Origin: Vanilla planifolia
Taxonomy: Eukaryota; Streptophyta; Magnoliopsida; Asparagales; Orchidaceae
Assembly: GCA_023846275.1 (NCBI GenBank)
Contig: CM043875.1
Coordinates: forward strand, 5,158,626 to 5,222,625
Reading direction: 5' to 3'
DNA: 64,000 bases
Under the pieces are notes generated by a model. It was not told the DNA's origin. It searched no databases and saw only the letters and a program-made list of their open reading frames with translations. Positions 59,651 through 64,000 of the stretch are shown piece after piece. Positions within the stretch are counted from its first letter, which is position 1, and the number at the start of each line of letters is the position of its first letter. The position numbers were made by a program, and so were the translations under genes.

Positions 59651-62600
59651 TTTTAACCAATATAAGGCCTTCCTAAATTTTTAAACATGGTTTGGATATT
59701 AGTAATTTTCAAAACTTGGTTACTTCACTTACACTTCTTTTATGATTACATTTAGAAAATCATCCTTCATTTCCAATTTGAACAACTTTTTTTTAAAAAA
59801 GTTTACATTACTTTTAACACATAAATTTCATACATTGCCATGGAAATAAATTAATATATACACTAAACTTTCACATTTTTTTGTATAATAAAATAGAGAA
59901 TGCATTAGTCTAAAGGATCATAATGTTGGATGAAGTTGTCCGAAGTAGAGCCAGGTGGATTTAGAAATTATTATGCAATCATATTAATTTGATTAGTAGG
60001 AGGTATTCGATGAAAAAGTATGATGATGTAATTGTTTGATTACTAATCATATAAGTTTGAAAAAAGTAGTGTTGAAAGAGATTTAATATGTTGGTGTGCC
60101 TGATCAAAAAGTACACACATACAAATAACATACTAGTTTGGTGTGCAATGCAAAGGATTCATTTAAGAGTGATCTTGTGCTCTGATGAGCAATAAATGTA
60201 GAAGCTAGATCGATTTGTCTAATAAGACAATTGGTTGTGAAAATAATAGCTCATTGAGGTGAATCTTGCAACATCTATCATAATAGTTTAAATTCAAATT
60301 GGATCTTGAACTGATAAATGATAGATGTTCTGCCAATTCTATTAATCATATAAGGATGATATGAAGAGTCATGGTGACATAATAATATTGTGAATGATAT
60401 GAGTTGATTGGTGAATGTACTTTCTCATTCAAAGACTAAAGGAAAGCACACTGATTTGGTCAATCCTCATTGTGAACAAGAATTAACATACCTTTTGTTA
60501 CCTTGATTGCCTAAATTGACATAGTATGATGTAGTGACCATTACAATTAACATTGTATCATATAATATGGTGCTTGATTTTGTATTATATGATGAGTTCT
60601 TATGCTTGAAAAAATTCAATATTTCCTCATCATACTGAGATTATTTTGTGAGTTGATGTTTCATACCCTATATGATGTGTGGATATATAAATACTAAAGT
60701 TTATCAAGCTTGATTAGAGCCTTGTAGTAAGTTAGAATTGGTTGCGAATTTTTCCCAAGTTGTTGATGTTGAACCTTAAACAGCCAATTTTGCCAAAAAC
60801 CTTACCATCTTTTGGTAAGAAAGTTCATTGCATGTTAAGAAATTCCTTTTGTGTTTTGATTTGTTGGATGATGTTTGATAGAATCCAAGTATTATCAATC
60901 AAACCTTACATAAGTTTGGTAATATTTTGACAATCCATTTCAATTATCAAGTTACTTAAATAAATTTTGTTTCATAATTGACTACATATTAGTAATGCAT
61001 TACATTTGATCTAGAAGGAGGAAGCAATTAAAAATGTTAAAGTTATTTGTTATAATGTTGCTAATGATGGAGCTTGCTATTTGGTTAACCTTATAGATCT
61101 TAACATTTTTAGCCTTCCATAAGTTCTAGCATATAATTAGCAAGGAAGTCAGTGTGATCTCTCTTTTAACATAATTCTTATTCCTTGATTTTCACCATGA
61201 GATTATTATTTCAATATTATAGTGTTGATCCTTAGTCATGATGTTTTGTTTGATAATATAAGCTCTAAGTATTTTTAATAAATTTAGTTGAGTAGGTTTT
61301 TAGATTATGAATAGCCTATAATTAGTTTTTAGATTGTGAATAGCCTATAATTATGTTCATAAGAGACTTTACAGAAGAAGAGAAACAAATATTAAATCCT
61401 ATAAAGATCATCGTAGTTAGATTGATAGACCATTAAGAGATTTATTTTAAGTTAAATTTTAGGTATTTTAATTTTATTTTAATTAGAATATTAAGTTTGA
61501 TTAAAATAATTCTTGCAAGACATAAAAATTAATTTTTTTTAAATTATCCATCTTTGAAAAAGGCTTGATGGAATTTCCTTCAAGATATTTTAGATTGTGC
61601 TATCCTCCAAATTAAATTCTTAATATCACCTTGACTAATGTCTAATAGCACTGTGAAGTATTAATACCACAAGAGGAACTCTTTTATAGTTTACACATGC
61701 AATGCTATCAAACAACATTTCAATCCTCTATGGCCTATCTTTTTCCAACAAAGGATATACATTATCTCCAAAATGTGGTGAACATAATCTTAAGAACTAC
61801 ACCATCACCTAGTTCACTTGATTTGCTCTTGCTTTCCTTTATTTTAAATTAGTATAACAGCTTACTTAGATTGCATTACTGATGTTCACTACTTTCTTGA
61901 TCTCTTTCCCCTTATGAAATCTTCTTAACTATGTTCCAATTCTAATATTCAATTATTTCGACATCATACATGTTAAGTTGATAAAGTGTCAAAAATTTAA
62001 TCATTCTCAAAAGCATCCTTCCTTTTTTCATGCATACTTTGTAATGCATATTAAGATTTTGGGATGTCATTTTGCACATTATCAAATCTTTTTTACACGT
62101 GTTACAGATCTAATATTCAATTACTTGTATATCACACACTTTAATTTTATAGAGTGAAAAATTTTAATAAATTATCCTTTTTTTTCTTCATGCATTATTC
62201 CTTCATAAGTTTAGTCTAATCATTTCTAAATTTTTAAATTACTTAGATTTTTTAAATCCTTTTTCTCAAAAATTTCTTCTAAAATTTCCTTAATAGTTCC
62301 CTTTTACTTCTTTCTAACTAACATATTGCACATCCTTGAATACATATTGTGCATATTATTTGAATCTATTTTACATTAGCTAGTGCACCTTCCATTAGAT
62401 ATCAATGAACATTAAGTCAAATCATTTGATCAGCTTGCATATTGTATGCAAATAATAGATTAATGTTTGTGATTCATTGGTTCCATGTTTTATCCCAGAT
62501 GTATATTGCATAAACCTAATGTATTATATGTAGGCCTTTATGTACCATATGTCAAAATTTGCATATTATACATGATTCTCTATTTTAAATTTATGTGTGA

Positions 62601-64000
62601 AGATTAGTTCCAACACTACTCCAACTATGATATTTTTAAGGTTTTCTTATGAGGTTTTCATCTAAATGGTAAAACACATATAGCAAGAACATGAATTTCA
62701 AAAAGTAATGTTTGCTTTCCCCACTTGGATGTCCACCATTCTTATATAACTTAGGTGATCCTATTTGTAAGTTTTTCACCATAGGTTTGTTCACCTCTTG
62801 ATTTCTCTTCCTAAGATTTGTCTATGTCCCATGGTTCTCCTCTCTAAAATTTTAACTACTTTGATACTAACTTTGTAGTGCCCTAATTTGGAACCATGTT
62901 TTAATTAATTTTGAGCACTTAGAAAATATTTACTTTTAAATCTCTTAAATGTTAACAATCATAATAAAAGTTTATTGCTAGAACAAGATAAATACTCATG
63001 TAATCTATAAAGATAACTTCTTTTTAAAAGAAAAAGTTCACATATATATAGTAGTTCTCATAGTGAAAAAGAAAGTAAACACTATATTTAATGTTAAACT
63101 AATACATATAAGTATTATAATAGCACTCATACATCACATGTGATCTATTTCCTAATATTAAACTAGCTTCTCTCTCATTGCTCCCTTATATCAATATGAT
63201 ATGCATCTTAATTTATAAAGTTGTTAAAGACAAAAGGGTTTAGCTAGCCATCATAATCATTGCAAGGAAAAACTATATAACAAGAATACAAAATGATACA
63301 AATTTGGATCTTGTCATACTTTGGGTCCAAATAACAAACATATCATATTAGATGTAAAGTAAAACTATCCATAATGAAACCAACATGTCAATGCTGTGCT
63401 CTCTCCCTTTAAATTAAAACCCTTTAAATATCTTTTACAATTATTTTGACATCTCTTTTAAAATTCCTGTTAAAACCCTGTCCTTGAACCCCATCTAATT
63501 TGACCTTTTTCTTTGTTCAATTTTTTTCCTTTCTTTTTTATTACCAGTCGTGATTTATTCTTAAAAATAAAGGCTTGATATTTTTTTTTAAATTAGGTTT
63601 TTCCCTTAGTCAATACTTTGGAGCAAGTTACACCTTCTCATTGGTTCCATTAATAGGTTCGACTTTTGGATAATACCCATGAGTGACATCAGTATTCTAC
63701 AACACAATGACTTTTTTAATATAAGATCCTTGTTTTTAAAAGATAAACTTTGTTTGTACTCTTTATAATTCTTTTTTGAAATTTTTAATAAAAATTATTT
63801 TAGTTAATTTAAAAATATCATGTTCATTTTTCCCTAGTTCCATGTAATAGGGCTATATATAACATGCCATAGATTATTATTCCAAACCATCAAAGCTCCT
63901 AAAATGTTATAAAATAGTCATTTTAAATGAATTAAAATAAAGTAATGTACTCGCTATACCATAACATTTGACCATAGCATGCTAATCAAACAACAACCAA
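59651..64000. other. AT-rich intergenic DNA at the window's right end
   Basis: No gene found. The 62-codon + strand frame at 60742-60930 matches nothing known. A 'tgtagtgccctaatttgg' stretch at 62874 resembles an LTR start on the + strand but was not traced further. 61.29-61.35 kb holds a 25-30-bp tandem duplication ('tttttagattatgaatagcc' twice). 62.0-64.0 kb is AT-rich with no readable motif. Confidence 0.4.

Noticed and set aside
1-64000. CRISPR arrays, bacterial operons, rRNA and tRNA genes
   Set aside because: No regularly spaced conserved repeat with unique spacers, no operon-like gene runs, and no tRNA or rRNA signature that I could recognise by eye. A tRNAscan search would be needed to exclude tRNAs fully.

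Overview
The window is nuclear DNA from a flowering plant. The evidence is GT-AG spliced genes with long AT-rich introns, plant-specific protein families (clathrin adaptor AP2M, an HMA-domain protein and a type-I AT-hook AHL protein), and many decayed LTR retrotransposons. The intronless AHL gene is strikingly GC-rich against AT-rich surroundings. That leans towards a monocot, but I cannot name a species.

Layout. 1-7.3 kb is AT-rich and holds no gene I can support. 7.58-24.08 kb is a complete, apparently intact AP2M gene on the + strand: 13 exons joined in frame by GT-AG introns into a 438-residue protein. Its introns hold older insertions: a repetitive TE-like block with a GATA/GA microsatellite in intron 1, hAT-MITE-like pieces in intron 3, and a short plastid rpoB fragment in intron 8. 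25.14-25.56 kb is a small two-exon HMA (heavy-metal-associated) gene on the + strand. 25.95-26.84 kb is an intronless AHL gene on the - strand, converging on the HMA gene. 27.2-29.3 kb holds two GC-rich patches of unknown nature.

From about 29.5 kb to the end the window is a graveyard of LTR retrotransposons. Four Ty3/gypsy coding remnants are readable, all on the - strand and all broken by stops and frameshifts. Element A (41.4-47.2 kb) keeps gag, RT, integrase and both LTRs. Element B (37.7-39.6 kb) keeps RT, RNase H and integrase. Element C (35.6-37.5 kb) keeps the gag zinc knuckle, protease and RT. Element D (56.9-59.65 kb) keeps protease, RT and integrase. Around and between them lie + oriented LTR-like blocks, recognised by TGTAACAYC starts and decayed initiator-Met-tRNA primer sites, and several long direct repeats.

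Functionally, the three genes are unrelated housekeeping or regulatory genes: an endocytic adaptor, a putative metal-binding protein and a chromatin/transcription regulator. They sit together in a gene island of about 20 kb beside a much larger TE-filled region. I found no operon-like system, CRISPR array or other clearly new machinery. The most unusual items are the shortened HMA gene with an overlapping upstream ORF, the plastid DNA fragment in the AP2M intron, and the permuted gypsy B/C arrangement enclosed by a long direct repeat.
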